A stretch of 64,000 nt of DNA, taken from the NCBI GenBank assembly GCA_016210495.1, contig JACQUC010000115.1, positions 1 through 64,000 on the forward strand, read 5' to 3'. The notes under the pieces were generated by a model, which saw nothing but the letters and a program-made list of their open reading frames with translations, did not search any database and was not told where the DNA came from. Both the position numbers and the translations under genes were made by a program. Positions within the stretch are counted from its first letter, which is position 1. Every line of letters begins with the position of its first letter. The stretch is from Chloroflexota bacterium (GTDB taxonomy: Bacteria > Chloroflexota > FW602-bin22 > JACPRP01). Shown here one piece after another: positions 17,665 to 26,766 of the stretch.

Positions 17665-18626
17665 TTAGCCATCTCCTTGGCATGGTACGTGATGATGACG
17701 TCCGCCCCCGCGCGCTTGATGCCCGTCAGTATCTCTGTGGTGATTCTTTCTTCATCGATCCAGCCATTGCGCGCCGCGGCTTTCACCATCGAGAACTCGC
17801 CGCTTACGTTGTAGGCAGCCACCGGATGCTCGCACATCGCGCGCACCTTCGCGATCACGTCCAGGTAAGCGAGCGCTGGCTTGACCATCACGATGTCGGC
17901 CCCCTCCTCGATATCCAGCGCCACCTCGCGCAGCGCCTCGCGCACGTTCGGGGGATCCATCTGGTAGGCCCGCCTGTCCCCGAACTGTGGCGCCGAGTCC
18001 GCTGCCTCGCGAAACGGGCCGTAGAACCCGGAGGCGTACTTAGCAGAGTATGACATTATCGGCGTGCTTTCGAACCCGTTCGCATCGAGGCTCGCACGAA
18101 TGGCGCGAACGCGTCCGTCCATCATGTCCGACGGGGCGATGATATCGGCCCCCGCATCCGCGTGCGAGAGCGCCGTTTTCGCGATCAACTCCAGCGACCT
18201 ATCGTTGTGGACGTGCCCCTCGACGATGACGCCACAGTGGCCGTGGCTCGTATACTCGCAAAGGCAGACGTCCGTTACCACCACCAGATCTGGCACTTCG
18301 CGTTTTACAACCCGCACCGCTTCCTGAACGATGCCCTGGCCGGCGTAAGCCTCCGACCCGACCTCGTCTTTCTCAGCAGGTAGCCCGAAGAGCAAAATCC
18401 CGGGGATGCCCAGCTCGGCTAGCTCCACCACCTCACCGGCCAGCATGTCGGGCGACAGATGGTAGTTGCCGGGCATCGAGGGAATCTCTTCCCTAACGCT
18501 CTGGCCGTGTGCCACGAACAGTGGGTAGATGAAATCGTCGACGCTTAGTTTCGTCTCCCTCACCATACGCCTCAGAGCCTCGCTCTGCCTCAGCCGCCGC
18601 ATCCTCTGTATCGGAAAACCAGCCAC
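17649..18626 (-). CDS. hemB: Delta-aminolevulinic acid dehydratase (porphobilinogen synthase)
   Basis: HemB condenses two 5-aminolevulinate molecules to porphobilinogen. The protein has about 325 residues, the normal length. The active site Lys regions are recognisable ([16 protein letters not shown] and [11 protein letters not shown]), and the metal-site Cys is in [14 protein letters not shown]. The GTG at 18626 has AGGAGG 8 bases upstream; an ATG at 18632 is too close to that site. It overlaps the next gene by 16 bases. Confidence 0.96.
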   Translation of the reverse strand: MAGFPIQRMRRLRQSEALRRMVRETKLSVDDFIYPLFVAHGQSVREEIPSMPGNYHLSPDMLAGEVVELAELGIPGILLFGLPAEKDEVGSEAYAGQGIVQEAVRVVKREVPDLVVVTDVCLCEYTSHGHCGVIVEGHVHNDRSLELIAKTALSHADAGADIIAPSDMMDGRVRAIRASLDANGFESTPIMSYSAKYASGFYGPFREAADSAPQFGDRRAYQMDPPNVREALREVALDIEEGADIVMVKPALAYLDVIAKVRAMCEHPVAAYNVSGEFSMVKAAARNGWIDEERITTEILTGIKRAGADVIITYHAKEMAKWLTR

Positions 18627-18654
18627 CTGCATAACCTCCTGCAAGGTTCTGTCC

Positions 18655-18715
18655 CCTCTCCCTCCGTATCCCCTCTCCCTCTGGGAGAGGGTTAGGGTGA
18701 GGGCCGCTCTGGCAA
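18655..18715. repeat. CCCTCTCCCTCTGGGAGAGGG palindromic repeat between hemB and cobA-hemD
   Basis: A C/T-rich palindrome with arms CCCTCTCCC and GGGAGAGGG, followed by TTAGGGTGAGG. A related copy lies at 43617-43665. This kind of intergenic repeat is widespread in bacterial genomes. Confidence 0.6.
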
Positions 18716-18737
18716 GGCCCGCCCCATCGCCTGCCTT

Positions 18738-20282
18738 TCAGCCAGCCCGATAGTACTCCTCAATCGCCTCGACCAATCCCTTAACCGTATACTCCCGCGC
18801 CACGATATCCACCTTTAGCCCCATTTCTTTGGCGGTCATCGCCGTGATTGGGCCAATGCAGGCAACGGCCGCTCCTTCAAGCAAATCGATAGCGGATGCC
18901 GATCCAGCATCCCCTGCCTCGTCCAGAGCAGCCAACAGATTCTTAACTGTAGACGAGCTGGTGAACGTTACCACGTCCAGCTTGCCCTCCAGCAACATCC
19001 GCTCGACGCTGGGGTCCAATCCCTTGCCCGCGACGGTCCTGTACACGGCCACATCGTCGACCGTGGCTCCGGCTCGCCGCAGCTCGACCACCAGCACCTC
19101 GCGCGCAACCTCGGCCCGTGGCAGCAGGATGCGCCGGCCCTCCACCCCAAGCCACTTCAACCCGGCGGCCACTGCTTCGGCAACATACTCCTCCGGCACA
19201 AAGTCGGGACGTATGCCATAGCGCCCAAGCCGAGCCGCCGTCGCCGGGCCTATCGCGCCAACTCGCGCCGCCCTGAAGGCACGCGCGTCCAAACCGCGTT
19301 CGTAAAGCCTATCGATAAACCATTTGACGCCGTTGGCGCTCGTGAAGATAACCCAGTCGTAGCTGTCGAGGACCTCAATCACCCGGTCCACTCGCGCCAC
19401 ATCGCTGGGTGGCTCGATTTGCACCGCCGGCAGCTCGACGGGCTGCGCTCCGTAGGCCTCCAGCAACTCCGACAGCGCGCCGGCCTGTTCTCTCGATCTC
19501 GTCACCAGCACGTGCTTGCCAAAAAGCGGTCGATTGTCGAACCAACGTAACTTATCTCGCAAGCCGACGACCTCGCCCACCACGATTACTGCCGGCGGAA
19601 GAAAGGCCGTTTGTTTCACCCTCTCCACGATGTCGGCCAGCGTGCCCACCAATGTCTCCTGGCTGAGAAACGTGCCCCACCGGGTCAGTGCGACCGGCGT
19701 TTCGGGTGCTCGTCCACCCTGCACCAGTTGTTCGACGATGGAGGCCAGATTGTGCATGCCCATAAGGAAAACCAGCGTGCCGGCGCTCGCGGCCACTCCG
19801 CCCCAGTCGATGCTCGACCGGGCCTTGCCGGGGTCTTCTCGGCCGGTGATGACAGTTATCTGGGAGTTATAGTCCCGATGCGTAATGGGGATTCCGGCGT
19901 AGGCGGGTACGGCGACGGCGGAGGTCACGCCGGGCACGATCTCGAAGGGAATACGTTCGGCAGCCAGCGCCTCGGCCTCCTCACCCCCGCGCCCGAAGAC
20001 AAACGGATCGCCGCCCTTCAGGCGCACGACCGTTTTGCCCTCCTGCGCCGCGGCGACGAGCAGGGCGTTGATCTTTTCCTGGGGAACCGTATGCTTGCTG
20101 GACTCCTTGCCCACGTAGCTAAGCTGGGACCCGGGCTTGGCCTGATCCAGCAGGCGCTTGTCGATCAGTCGATCGTAGACGACGACGTCGGCACGCCGCA
20201 AGCAGTCCAGCCCTTTGACGGTGATGAGTCCCGGGTCACCGGGCCCCGCGCCCACGATGTACACCCTGCCGGGTTGGGACAT
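18738..20282 (-). CDS. cobA-hemD: Fused uroporphyrinogen-III C-methyltransferase / uroporphyrinogen-III synthase
   Basis: A 514-residue two-domain enzyme. The N-terminal SUMT (CobA) domain covers about residues 5-245 (YIVGAGPGDPGLITVKG, VRLKGGDPFVFGRGGEE) and methylates uroporphyrinogen-III to precorrin-2. The C-terminal HemD domain (about 260-510) cyclises hydroxymethylbilane (VIFTSANGVKWF, VTFTSSSTVKN). The fusion feeds both haem and sirohaem/cobalamin branches. The ATG at 20282 avoids a long overlap with hemC, and an AAAGGA site lies about 11 bases upstream. It lies 7 bases after hemC. Confidence 0.95.
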   Translation of the reverse strand: MSQPGRVYIVGAGPGDPGLITVKGLDCLRRADVVVYDRLIDKRLLDQAKPGSQLSYVGKESSKHTVPQEKINALLVAAAQEGKTVVRLKGGDPFVFGRGGEEAEALAAERIPFEIVPGVTSAVAVPAYAGIPITHRDYNSQITVITGREDPGKARSSIDWGGVAASAGTLVFLMGMHNLASIVEQLVQGGRAPETPVALTRWGTFLSQETLVGTLADIVERVKQTAFLPPAVIVVGEVVGLRDKLRWFDNRPLFGKHVLVTRSREQAGALSELLEAYGAQPVELPAVQIEPPSDVARVDRVIEVLDSYDWVIFTSANGVKWFIDRLYERGLDARAFRAARVGAIGPATAARLGRYGIRPDFVPEEYVAEAVAAGLKWLGVEGRRILLPRAEVAREVLVVELRRAGATVDDVAVYRTVAGKGLDPSVERMLLEGKLDVVTFTSSSTVKNLLAALDEAGDAGSASAIDLLEGAAVACIGPITAMTAKEMGLKVDIVAREYTVKGLVEAIEEYYRAG

Positions 20283-20289
20283 GGCGCCA

Positions 20290-21210
20290 TCATCCTTTCG
20301 AGCCTGCGAGGATTTCGGCGGCACCTTTTTGCAGCATACTCAGCGCCAGTTCCTGTCCGATCCGCTCGGCATCGTCGCGCGCCCCGGCAAGGCGCTCTCT
20401 CATCACGCGAGTCCCGTCGGGGGTCGCTACCACGGCTTCGATCTCCAGACGCTGGCCCTCGGCCCTTCCGTAGGCACCAGCGGGCGCCTGGCATCCTCCA
20501 CCCAGCGCGCGCATAAAGCTCCGCTCGGCTGTCACCGAAGCGCGCACGTCGGCATCGTCCAACGGTGCTACCAGCAGAATGAGCTCCTCGTCTTCGGCCC
20601 GTGCCTCGATCGCTAGCGCTCCCTGGCCGATAGCCGGCACGCAGATGCTCATCGGAAGGTATTGCGTGATGCGCTCCTGCAGCCCCAGGCGGATTACCCC
20701 GGCGGCTGCCACGACGACCGCATCGTACTGTGCCGTCGTCGCCTTGCGCAGCCGCGTGTCCAGGTTGCCTCGAAGATTGATCACTTGCAGGTCTGGCCGA
20801 TAGGCCATTATCTGTGCCGCGCGTCTGGGACTGCTGGTTCCCACGTGTGCCCCCGGAGGAAGCTCGTCGAGCGTCTGGTTATCGCGCGACACCAGCACAT
20901 CTCTGACGTCCTCGCGCTTGGAGATCGCCGCTAGCGTCAGCCCCGGCGTGAGCTGGCTCGGTAAGTCCTTCAGACTGTGCACAGCCAGGTCCACGCGACC
21001 GCTGATAAGAGCGTTCTCGATTTCTTTGACAAAAAGGCCTCGACTCCCAATGCTTGCCAGCGGAACGTCGAGAACCTGGTCGCCCTCCGTCTTGATCTTT
21101 TCTATCGTGAACTGGCGATCCGGCCAAACTCGCCGCAGTTGCTCGATCACGTGCTCGGTTTGCCAGAGCGCCAGCGCGCTACCTCGCGAGCCTATGATAA
21201 CCCGTTCGAT
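20290..21210 (-). CDS. hemC: Porphobilinogen deaminase (hydroxymethylbilane synthase), non-canonical start
   Basis: HemC polymerises four porphobilinogens to hydroxymethylbilane. The dipyrromethane cofactor Cys is in ALGGGCQAPAGAYG, and the substrate motif LAVHSLKDLPS is present. The first standard start is a GTG at 21150, but it lies after the conserved N-terminal strand. Reading the same frame upstream gives ERVIIGSRGSALALWQTEH, the family N-terminus, with no stop and no ATG, GTG or TTG. An ATC at 21210 sits 7 bases after AGAGGTG, so an ATC start or a mutated start codon is likely. With it the protein is 306 residues, the normal size. Confidence 0.9.
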   Translation of the reverse strand: MERVIIGSRGSALALWQTEHVIEQLRRVWPDRQFTIEKIKTEGDQVLDVPLASIGSRGLFVKEIENALISGRVDLAVHSLKDLPSQLTPGLTLAAISKREDVRDVLVSRDNQTLDELPPGAHVGTSSPRRAAQIMAYRPDLQVINLRGNLDTRLRKATTAQYDAVVVAAAGVIRLGLQERITQYLPMSICVPAIGQGALAIEARAEDEELILLVAPLDDADVRASVTAERSFMRALGGGCQAPAGAYGRAEGQRLEIEAVVATPDGTRVMRERLAGARDDAERIGQELALSMLQKGAAEILAGSKG

Positions 21211-21226
21211 TCCGTTACACCTCTTC

Positions 21227-21332
21227 CTAGACAGCCTAGCTCCTTGTGCAGCCAGTCATCTGTAGGGGCGGACGGCCCTGCCCGCCCCGGGGTGGGACGG
21301 GGCACCGCCGCTTTGCACCAAGAACTAGACTA
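21227..21332. repeat. Dispersed GGGGCG element, copy C, between ccsA and hemC
   Basis: The core GTAGGGGCGGACGGCCCTGC and GCCCCGGGGTGGGACGGGGC lie between a degenerate left arm CTAGCTCCTTGTGCA and a right arm TTTGCACCAAGAACTAG. It occupies the gap where hemA is found in many related operons. Confidence 0.6.
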
Positions 21333-22154
21333 AATAAAATTGTGTCGTCCCGGGCTGAGGAGATTCACCCCCAGAAACGTGAACACGACGGCGGCAAATC
21401 CTGCCACGACCAGCCACGCCGCTCGCTTGCCCCGCCAGCCGACGACGTTCCGAAAATGGAAATAGGCCGCAAATATCAGCCAAGTCACCAATGACATTGT
21501 CTGTTTTGGGTCCCAACTCCAGTAGCTTCCCCACGCCTGCTCGGCCCACACGGCCCCGGTCGCAATCGCGAGCGTCATGAATGGAAAGCCAACACCCACC
21601 ACGCTGTACCCGATGCGTTCCATCGTCTCCAGCGGCGGCAGACGATAGAAGATCGCGTGAGGCTTCTTCGCTTTCAGCTCGCGCTCCTGGAGCAGGTACA
21701 CGATGGCCATGGCGAAGGCGATAGTGAAGACAGTGTATGCTAGGAATGAGATTCCCACGTGAATGGGAAGCCACGCGCTCCGCAGCACCGGTATCAGCGG
21801 CTGGGTTTCCTTCGGCAACATCGTCGCCGAGGCGATGGCCACAAAGGCCAGAGGGGTCACGAAGGCCCCGATCACCTTGTACCCGTACAGGCGCTCTATG
21901 ACCAGATAGACTACCACCGTGAGCCAGGAATAGAACGTCAGCGAGTCAAACAGATTGACAAGGGGAGGGTGTCCCGCTTCCAACCAGCGGAGGCCAAATG
22001 CCGCGCCATACACCACGGCAGCCGCAAGCAGGATCCACGGTGCCCATCGTCCTATCCTGTGGCTCCGCGTGGTCAGATGCCACATATAGCACAGCGTCGC
22101 CGCTAGATAACCGGCCGTCGCCAGCCCGAAGAAAACGACGTATAACTGCTGCAT
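21330..22154 (-). CDS. ccsA: Cytochrome c biogenesis protein CcsA/ResC-type
   Basis: A 274-residue integral membrane protein with about eight hydrophobic helices. The WWD-type haem-handling motif is seen as WGSYWSWDPKQTMSLVTW. With CcsB it exports haem and attaches it to CxxCH apocytochromes (System II). It lies upstream of hemC in the haem operon and suits the cytochrome-rich first region. No ccsB/resB is present in the window. Confidence 0.92.
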   Translation of the reverse strand: MQQLYVVFFGLATAGYLAATLCYMWHLTTRSHRIGRWAPWILLAAAVVYGAAFGLRWLEAGHPPLVNLFDSLTFYSWLTVVVYLVIERLYGYKVIGAFVTPLAFVAIASATMLPKETQPLIPVLRSAWLPIHVGISFLAYTVFTIAFAMAIVYLLQERELKAKKPHAIFYRLPPLETMERIGYSVVGVGFPFMTLAIATGAVWAEQAWGSYWSWDPKQTMSLVTWLIFAAYFHFRNVVGWRGKRAAWLVVAGFAAVVFTFLGVNLLSPGRHNFI

Positions 22155-22373
22155 CTACTCCACGGTGACTCTAGTGGCCCTCTTCTGGGCCGCTTTCTCC
22201 GCTCTCTCTATGGACTCGATCTTGGCGTCGATCAGACTTCGCATCGCGAGGTAGAACTCCTTGCGCGCCGCGTGCATATGCGCCCGGAACTCCGGTGGAA
22301 ACAGGCCTGATGCCCTCGCCCGAAACTCCTCTACCACACCCGGCGCAGATTCCGCAGTCTTCTTCTCTGCCAT
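22155..22373 (-). CDS. Small helical protein upstream of ccsA
   Basis: A 72-residue charged protein, mostly helical (FPPEFRAHMHAARKEFYLAM, then a Lys/Arg/Glu-rich helix). The ATG at 22373 has AGAGGTG 8 bases upstream. Its stop codon directly abuts the ccsA start, so both are surely co-transcribed. No known family; the position suggests a helper in haem or cytochrome assembly. Confidence 0.65.
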   Translation of the reverse strand: MAEKKTAESAPGVVEEFRARASGLFPPEFRAHMHAARKEFYLAMRSLIDAKIESIERAEKAAQKRATRVTVE

Positions 22374-22462
22374 TCGAACATCACCTCTTTCACGCATCAT
22401 CGCCAGAGAAACTTAGAACCCATATTCCCAAGCTAGACTATACACGATTTGGCAGGTGTTGT

Positions 22463-23640
22463 CTATTTCCCCGACCCGTTGCCACCGAATACGATCCGCA
22501 GCGCCTGGTTCTCGAACTTCGCCTGCTTCGTCTCCAGGCCCACCAGGATGCGCGGTAGCAGCAGGTTACGCTTCTGGTTACCTACTCGCGCAATAAGCTC
22601 GTTTCCCGATCGCGTCAACTCGATGTCCTGTTTGCATGCGAAGGGCAGGGGGACGCTAAGTACGAAATCGTCCCCACATTTCTCCAAGGTGTGTGCTTCA
22701 CCTTTGAAGAGAATCCTGGTAGGGTCCAGGTCGCCAAACATCGCGTCAGCCATGAGGCGCAGCATCTGTATTCCCAGCACCTCCGGTTGAAAAGGGGTAT
22801 CTTCAGGATTGGAAGGGGCGCAAAGCACTCTTCGACCATGTGATAATTCTTGTCTTGGATGCTCTTCCACAGGGAGAAGTACTGGTCGGACACCTCTGCG
22901 GGGATGATGCGGTTGCACACAATGGCATCGGTGCCGTATCCGTACAGGTTCAGGTACGTAAAAGTCCGCTGGGCCTCCTTGATGACCATCTTCTCAGGGT
23001 TGAGTACCAGCCTGACAGACGATTTGTCCTTGTCGGACAGTAGCGAGCGCATACGGTCGAGCTGGACGAAAAGATTCTCGATGGAATCGAAAACGGCGTC
23101 GCCAGGAAGCGGGATGTCGGAGAATGGCTTTACCATAGGTCTGAGCAATTTGTATGCTTTCCGCTGGACCGGGAAGACCTTTTCCAGCCACCAGCGTGCC
23201 ACCTCGGGAAAGCTGAGCAGGCGAAGCGTCTCGCCGGTGGGGGCGCAGTCGATGATGATCACGTCGTATTCCCCACTGTCGTGATAGTGCGTGATCAACA
23301 GGAGACTGGACAGTTCTTCCATACCCGGCAGAACCGTCATCTCCTCAGCCACGATCTCGTTGAGCCCACGCCATGCCATCACCGCGACCAGATATTCTTG
23401 GATCGTTCCCCAATGTGACCTGATTTCGTGGAAGATGTCCACTTCCTGCCCCCATAGGTTGGGGGCAACTAGCTTCGGAACCGCCGCCAGGGGCATATCG
23501 AACGAATCGGCCAAGCTGTGCGCCGCGTCGGTGCTCAGCACGATGGTTCTGTACCCCATTTCTGCGCACCGCACCGCCGTGGCCGCTGCCGCGCTAGTCT
23601 TTCCTACTCCGCCTTTGCCTGTATAAAGCATTATCCGCAT
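22463..23640 (-). pseudogene. ArsA/Get3-like anion-transporting ATPase, frameshifted
   Basis: The first 280 residues form an ArsA/Get3-type ATPase with the deviant Walker A GKGGVGKTSAAAATA, switch motif STDAAHSLADSF and DCAPTGETLRLL. After PILKIPLF the frame is lost and the reading ends in nonsense at 22615. The correct continuation (QPEVLGIQMLRLMADAMFG onwards) lies in another frame ending at 22463. One missing base near 22785-22797, beside a CCCCTTTT run on the coding strand, explains this. Repaired, the protein would have about 390 residues, normal for the family. Its role would be arsenite-type or membrane-protein targeting; bacterial homologues are often uncharacterised. Confidence 0.82.
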
Positions 23641-23740
23641 AGCGCCAACCTATCTGGTAGGGGTGCGATTAATCGCGCCCGTACTAACCCCGTCGTGAAC
23701 GGTTAATATTTTATTGCAGTCGCGCCGCCCGGTCAATACG

Positions 23741-25456
23741 TCAGCGCCTGCTCGACACCTTGTCTCTAACCGGCGCCTGCTGCTCCCGTTCCTTGAAAAT
23801 ACGGTAGTCGACGTTGGGGAACGGATTATCCAGGTCTTCGGCGGTCAGCAGAAACCGTCTGTCCTCCGCCGACAAGTGACCGAGCTCCGCCGCTGCCAGC
23901 AAGTGGTTAAACCGCGCCACGTGCTGCTGGAAGCGCCCGCTGGCGTACTCTCGTGCTTGACCGGTACTGACCAGGAACGGCCAATCGCTGGATTCCAGCA
24001 GCAGTAGCTCCCTGGCGGCCTGATGGAGCAACCGCTCTACGTCACCCCTGGCGTCCGGATATCGAGACACCATCTGTTCCATCCTGAGCTCCGCCGCGTG
24101 GATCAGTGGCCACATCCACTCGGTATCCGGGTTGCGCCAGGTCCAGTGTCCGCCCCCCATACCCCATGAGCTCTCGGGCAGTCCAAGCACTTCCTCCGGC
24201 GGATGCGCCGTAACATACTCGTTCGCGGTTGCCAGCGCCACATCTTCTTCCCGGCTCAACAGGCGAAGCACTTCTCTGAGCCACACCACACCCTCGAACC
24301 ACCAGTGCCCGAAGAGCTCGGTGTCGTACGCCGAGACCACGATGCCGGGAGCCTTGTGCTTATCGTAGTAGTCCACCACCAGCCCGCGCACGAGGTGCGC
24401 AAAGTGCGCGGCGTGGTCACGCGCCCTTGCGAAGGCCGGGGTCGGGTCGTAGAACTGCTTCTCTCCCAGGTCGACATCCGCACCGGTGACTCTCCAGTAC
24501 TGGAGGCCCGAGGCCGAGTCCTTGCGGTGAAACTCTCGGTACACGAAGTCGCCCGGGTAACCGTGCGCCGCCGACCAGACCTGGAGGCCGGTGTGCGCAT
24601 CTCGACCAAAAACCGCCACGTTCGTCGACTGTACGTAGTACGGTCGCATCACCGTCCGCTCGGTAGCCTGAGGTCGCGGGTCCGCCTTCGTAACCAGCTT
24701 TCGGACCGGCACGCTACCGTACGGGCCGGCTACGTCCCCTGCCACTTTCCCCACCAGCTCGCCGCCTTGAATCACGTTCGTGTCGGTGAAGAAGTACGAC
24801 AGGTCGAAGCTGGCCAGGAACTCCTCGATACCGGGCTTGTAGCGGGTTTTGCCATTGGCCTTGTAATAGCTTGGCCGGTAGCCGCACTCCGGAAGCCAGA
24901 TTCCATTTGGCTTTTGACCAAAATGGCGCAGGTAGGTTTCTAAGCCGACTTTGAGCTGAGCGTAGATTGTGGAGTCTCGCTCCACTAGGGGCAGGTAGCA
25001 GTGGGTGGCGGCGCTGGTAAGGATGTCTATATCGCCATCGGCCAATAGCTGGCGAAACGCTCGCACCACGTTGCGGCGGTGCCGTTCCTGAAACGATTGG
25101 AGGACATCGCGGTACCAATCCTGGTAAAACCTTGCCAGATAAAGCAGGTGGCCGTGCTGTTCGTGATCGTATCGCTCTACGTCCTCCTGAACCGTTTCGA
25201 GCTTCTCCAGGAGGTACGCCTCGAAGTGCTCGATCACTCCCTTATCGGCAAGCTGCTCCAGCAAGATAGGGGTCAGACCGATCGTAAGCTTGGGGCTGAG
25301 CCTCTCCTTCTTGAGGTCAAACAGCGCGTTTAGCAGTGGAATGTATGTCTCGGCGAGGGCCTCGTGCAGCATCTCCTCGCCGTGCGGCCACCTCCCCGCC
25401 TTTCTGACGTAAGGCAAGTGGCTATGTAGAACGAAGCAGAAGAATCCTTTTTCCAT
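23741..25456 (-). CDS. GH57 family glucan branching enzyme-like protein (DUF1957)
   Basis: A 571-residue glycoside hydrolase family 57 protein, likely a 1,4-alpha-glucan branching enzyme. Region 1 is FVLHSHLPYVR, the catalytic Glu is in WLPECGYRPSYY (about residue 189), the catalytic Asp is in SAYDTELFGHWWFEG (about residue 376), and a Trp-rich stretch WGMGGGHWTWRNP follows. The ATG at 25456 has GAGGAGGAA upstream. A perfect inverted repeat overlaps its promoter region. Together with TreZ 1.3 kb away it suggests alpha-glucan/trehalose storage metabolism. Confidence 0.9.
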   Translation of the reverse strand: MEKGFFCFVLHSHLPYVRKAGRWPHGEEMLHEALAETYIPLLNALFDLKKERLSPKLTIGLTPILLEQLADKGVIEHFEAYLLEKLETVQEDVERYDHEQHGHLLYLARFYQDWYRDVLQSFQERHRRNVVRAFRQLLADGDIDILTSAATHCYLPLVERDSTIYAQLKVGLETYLRHFGQKPNGIWLPECGYRPSYYKANGKTRYKPGIEEFLASFDLSYFFTDTNVIQGGELVGKVAGDVAGPYGSVPVRKLVTKADPRPQATERTVMRPYYVQSTNVAVFGRDAHTGLQVWSAAHGYPGDFVYREFHRKDSASGLQYWRVTGADVDLGEKQFYDPTPAFARARDHAAHFAHLVRGLVVDYYDKHKAPGIVVSAYDTELFGHWWFEGVVWLREVLRLLSREEDVALATANEYVTAHPPEEVLGLPESSWGMGGGHWTWRNPDTEWMWPLIHAAELRMEQMVSRYPDARGDVERLLHQAARELLLLESSDWPFLVSTGQAREYASGRFQQHVARFNHLLAAAELGHLSAEDRRFLLTAEDLDNPFPNVDYRIFKEREQQAPVRDKVSSRR

Positions 25457-25490
25457 CCGCTTAGTTCCTCCTCTCCAGCTTATAAACAAA

Positions 25491-25520
25491 ATTCCCTTTT
25501 GTCAATGTCCAAAAGGGAAT
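25491..25520. promoter_or_regulatory. Perfect inverted repeat operator upstream of the GH57 gene
   Basis: ATTCCCTTTTG and CAAAAGGGAAT flank an 8-base centre (11-bp perfect arms). On the minus strand a TTGACA (25505-25500) lies within the repeat and TATAAG (25484-25479) follows with a short 15-base spacer, so a repressor here would block the promoter. The remaining part of 25521-25629 shows nothing. Confidence 0.6.
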
Positions 25521-25629
25521 CGACTTCGCCTGCCCCGACGCTTCACCTATCATTCGGAGCTAGCCGCCTCTCAACAGGACTCTTGCGTGATGGCACCCTT
25601 TTCTATCTTGTCCATCAGCGCTCAATATT

Positions 25630-25968
25630 TTATCGCTTACTGAACAATGACGCAAAGTCCCCGTCAAACTGCTCCAGGAACCTGCGCATCTCGTCGACGT
25701 CTTCCGGCTTGACCGTACTTGCGCGTTTGAATCTCTCGAGCTCCTCCTCGTTCAGGTCGGTCACGATAGCCGGCTGCTTCTGCTCCTTCACGAGGGCCGC
25801 GACAAGGCCACGGCTGTTGCACCGGTTACACACGACCATCAGGAACCAGAGTTCCTCTTCGTGCCCGAGAATGCTGACGTTCTCCAGATCGTACTGGCGA
25901 CCGCAAGTGCCACACTTGCACACTGTGCTCAGGACTACCTGTCTTATTAGCTCCTCGTCTCCATTCAT
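25630..25968 (-). CDS. Small zinc-ribbon protein, unknown function
   Basis: A 112-residue protein. Two CxxC pairs (CKCGTCG and CNRC) about 30 residues apart form a probable zinc ribbon in the N-terminal half. The C-terminal half is acidic and helical (EEELERFKR, DVDEMRRFLEQFDGD). It follows the bifunctional nuclease gene by 58 bases on the same strand. No function can be named. Confidence 0.65.
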   Translation of the reverse strand: MNGDEELIRQVVLSTVCKCGTCGRQYDLENVSILGHEEELWFLMVVCNRCNSRGLVAALVKEQKQPAIVTDLNEEELERFKRASTVKPEDVDEMRRFLEQFDGDFASLFSKR

Positions 25969-26026
25969 CCAGACATCTCTTTCGCGGCCTGCTCCTCCAG
26001 TTTCAAGAACCTCAGCGCGGGCGACG

Positions 26027-26569
26027 CTACTGTTTCCCCTTTTCTTCTTTCCCGAGGTCGTCCAGATCTAGCGTGTTTATGAAATCGCGAAACGCGGACA
26101 GCTTCCTCAGTTCCTCTTCGTTTACCGCGGTTGGCTTTCCCTCGCCCGCCTCGTGCTCTTCCGCATCGGGGTCCAGTGTGATCCCAGCCTTGTCGAGAAC
26201 CGTGGGCTCGGCAAAGATGGGGGCTTTCACGCGCACCGCGAGGGCTATGGCGTCACTCGGCCGGGAATCGACTTCGATGTGTTTGCCGTCGATATCCATC
26301 GAGATTCTGGCGTAGAAAACGTCCTCCGACAGGTCGTTCACGACGATGCGCGTGACCTTGGCCCCGAGCTCGTCGATCACATTTCGCAGCAGGTCGTGGG
26401 TTTGCGGGCGCGGCACATGCACGTTCTGTAGCTGGATGACGATGGCATCTGCCTCGTTGTTGCCAATCCAGATCGGCAGGTAGCGATCGGCATCCTTCTC
26501 TTTCAACACCACCACGCGCTGGTACGTCTGTAAGTTGACCCTTACGCTCTCCACCACCATTTCGATCAT
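26027..26569 (-). CDS. Bifunctional nuclease family protein (BFN, DUF151)
   Basis: A 180-residue protein with the DUF151/BFN domain (LPIWIGNNEADAIVIQLQ, SRPSDAIALAVRVKAPIF). Plant members have RNase and DNase activity; bacterial roles are little known. An acidic C-terminal extension carries DLDDLGKEEK. It has an excellent promoter at 26692-26664 and GAGAGGAGA before the start. Confidence 0.92.
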   Translation of the reverse strand: MIEMVVESVRVNLQTYQRVVVLKEKDADRYLPIWIGNNEADAIVIQLQNVHVPRPQTHDLLRNVIDELGAKVTRIVVNDLSEDVFYARISMDIDGKHIEVDSRPSDAIALAVRVKAPIFAEPTVLDKAGITLDPDAEEHEAGEGKPTAVNEEELRKLSAFRDFINTLDLDDLGKEEKGKQ

Positions 26570-26663
26570 GCTGCCGGCTCTCCTCTCAGATCAGATCTAT
26601 GGCCGCCCAACGTCGATGACAGATGCAATAAGCGTGCCAACGGCCTGACCACTACTAAACTGA

Positions 26664-26692
26664 AGTATAACTTGGCCCAATGGCTTTGTCAA
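26664..26692 (-). promoter_or_regulatory. Strong promoter of the bifunctional nuclease gene
   Basis: On the minus strand TTGACA, a 17-base spacer and TATACT, a near-consensus sigma-70 promoter, about 95 bases upstream of the start. Confidence 0.8.
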
Positions 26693-26766
26693 TTTGCCAG
26701 CAAGACCGGCGTTTCGCCGCCACTTTTGCTATACTGATTAGTGTAGAATTGCCAACAGGAGGTCTT

